This document shows, piece after piece, positions 7,010-8,299 of a DNA stretch of 8,299 nt (position 1 is its first letter; the number at the start of each line of letters is the position of its first letter). Where the stretch lies: NCBI GenBank assembly GCA_937981305.1, contig CALJPB010000275.1, forward strand, positions 1-8,299, written 5' to 3'. Source of the stretch: an uncultured Selenomonas sp. (GTDB lineage Bacteria; Bacillota; Negativicutes; Selenomonadales; Selenomonadaceae). A program made the translations under genes and the position numbers. Below the pieces are notes generated by a model, which saw only the letters and a list, made by a program, of their open reading frames with translations, did not search any database and was not told where the DNA came from.

Positions 7010-8299
7010 ATGCTATTAACCCGTAATTGCGTGGAGCTTCTCGCACCGGCCGGCACTTGGGACGCCCTCGTCGCCGCCGTCGAGGCGGGCGCGGACGCCG
7101 TCTATCTGGGCGGCAAGCACTTCAACATGCGCATGCACCACGGCGATACGAATTTCGACAACGAGATGCTGAAAAAAGCCGTCGACTTTACGCACGAGCA
7201 CGGCGTCAAACTCTATATCACATTGAACAATCTCATCAGCGAGGAAGAGCTTCCCGCCCTGCGCGAATATCTGCTCTACCTGCAGGAGATCCGCCCCGAC
7301 GCGATCCTCGTGCAGGACTTCGCCGTGCTTGAGCTGAAAAAGGAACTGGGCATCGACATCCCGCTGCACACCTCGGTCATGATGAATACGCACAACGAGG
7401 CGGCGATTGAAAAACTCAAGGAATACGGCATCACGCGCATCGTTGTCGGGCGCGAGATGACGCTCTCTGAACTGAGTCTCTTCAAGGAACGTACAGGACT
7501 CGAAGTCGAATACTTCATGCACGGCGACATGTGCATGTCCGAGAGCGGCCAGTGCATTCATTCGGGCGTGCTCTTCGGTCAGAGCGGCAACCGCGGCCGC
7601 TGTCTGAAGCCCTGCCGCTGGGCGTATGAACTGATCGACGAGGCGACGGGCGAGGTCTTGGATGCCGAGAGCGAAGGCCCTTACAAGCTCGCCTTGAAGG
7701 ACATGTGCATGTATCGCAACATCCCCGAGCTCATTCAGGCAGGCGTTCACTCCTTCAAGATTGAGGGACGCATGCGCCCGGCGGAGTTCATCCGCCGCAT
7801 CGTGCGCACCTACCGCAAGGCGATCGACAGCTACATTGCCGATCCTTTCGGCTACCAGGTCGACGAGGCGGGCTGGCATGACCTCTTCGACAACCGTGCG
7901 CGCGACTTCACGACGACGTTCGCCCTAGGTCCGACGACGGCACGCGACATCGGCTTTGACGGCACGCGCGAACCGCGCTTTTTCAGCGAGGCCGTGAAGG
8001 AGTCGGGCTTCCAGGACGACATTCTGAAGGCGGAGCGCCCCATCGCACGCGAGAATGCGCCCCATCGCCGCCTCTCGGTGCGCGTCGGCGACATCGAAAG
8101 CGCACGCGCCGCCATCGAGAGCGGCGCCGATGCCGTCTACGTCGGCGGCGAGGCATTCCGCCCCCACCGCCCGTGGAAGCTCACGGACTACGAGGACATC
8201 GTGCGCTATGCGGCGGGACGCACGCGCGTCGTCGTGGGTACGCCGCGCACGACCATGCGGCGCGAATGCGGCGAACTCGAGCAGTTCTTTACCGCACTG
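7010..8299 (+). CDS. U32-family protein ('peptidase U32'), C-terminus cut by window edge
   Basis: The first 430 residues are visible and the frame is still open at the edge. Residues 8-340 form the U32 barrel: VELLAPAGTWDALVAAVEAGADAVYLGG at the start, the U32 signature region EYFMHGDMCMSESGQCIHS at 167-185, then GRCLKPCRW (197-204) and KLALKDMCM with SFKIEGRMR (226-256). Cys175, 182, 198, 202 and 233 resemble the four-Cys Fe-S set of UbiU/UbiV and related U32 proteins. From about residue 355 a second barrel-like start appears (LSVRVGDIESARAAIESGADAVYVGG). Family members include RlhA and TrhP, which act in RNA hydroxylation, so a proteolytic role is doubtful. The start ATG 7010 is the only in-frame choice after a stop at 6986-6988; AAAGGAG lies 12 bases upstream, a slightly long spacing. 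Substrate is unknown. Confidence 0.93.
   Translation, partial: MLLTRNCVELLAPAGTWDALVAAVEAGADAVYLGGKHFNMRMHHGDTNFDNEMLKKAVDFTHEHGVKLYITLNNLISEEELPALREYLLYLQEIRPDAILVQDFAVLELKKELGIDIPLHTSVMMNTHNEAAIEKLKEYGITRIVVGREMTLSELSLFKERTGLEVEYFMHGDMCMSESGQCIHSGVLFGQSGNRGRCLKPCRWAYELIDEATGEVLDAESEGPYKLALKDMCMYRNIPELIQAGVHSFKIEGRMRPAEFIRRIVRTYRKAIDSYIADPFGYQVDEAGWHDLFDNRARDFTTTFALGPTTARDIGFDGTREPRFFSEAVKESGFQDDILKAERPIARENAPHRRLSVRVGDIESARAAIESGADAVYVGGEAFRPHRPWKLTDYEDIVRYAAGRTRVVVGTPRTTMRRECGELEQFFTAL

Noticed and set aside
7016..7879. 287-codon minus-strand open frame opposite the U32 gene
   Set aside because: The plus strand gives a full U32 barrel with signature motifs; the antisense translation has no family features.

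Overview
This window looks like ordinary chromosomal DNA from a diderm firmicute of the class Negativicutes, most likely Selenomonadaceae (Selenomonas, Centipeda or Mitsuokella type). Two signals point the same way. Firmicute-style housekeeping genes are present: a YacL-type PIN/TRAM membrane protein and a pheS-pheT-zapA run. They sit beside an ExbB-ExbD-TonB motor, which only makes sense in a cell with an outer membrane. Genus-level placement is inference.

Layout from left to right. Positions 1-856 (minus) hold most of a YacL-like gene whose C-terminal end lies beyond the left edge. Positions 857-1107 are a divergent control region with two sharp sigma-A-type promoters, one firing left into the yacL-like gene and one right into exbB. 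The right-hand promoter carries a Fur-box-like palindrome over its -10 and start region, followed by a hairpin in the mRNA leader. Positions 1108-2949 (plus) form a compact exbB-exbD-tonB operon, with a 1-base overlap and then a 4-base gap. A 17-bp perfect stem at 2953-2999 acts as a shared terminator for two converging operons. Positions 3002-6751 (minus) form a pheS-pheT-zapA operon, read right to left. Positions 6752-7009 contain a second divergent control region: the pheS promoter and an attenuator-like terminator inside the pheS leader, and an extended -10 promoter for the rightward gene. Positions 7010-8299 (plus) are the first 430 codons of a large U32-family ('peptidase U32') protein that runs off the right edge.

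How the genes work together. ExbB and ExbD form the inner-membrane proton-driven motor, and TonB carries the energy to outer-membrane receptors encoded elsewhere. The Fur-like site suggests induction by iron starvation. PheS and PheT are the two subunits of phenylalanyl-tRNA synthetase, and ZapA stabilises the FtsZ ring; ZapA is probably co-transcribed with them. The U32 protein probably belongs to the Fe-S-dependent RNA-modification or hydroxylation side of that family rather than being a true protease.

I did not find an obviously new system. The observations most worth a second look are the strict Gly-alternating linker in TonB, the Fur-like operator, the pheS leader attenuator that lacks a visible T-box, and the start of a second U32-like repeat in the right-edge gene.
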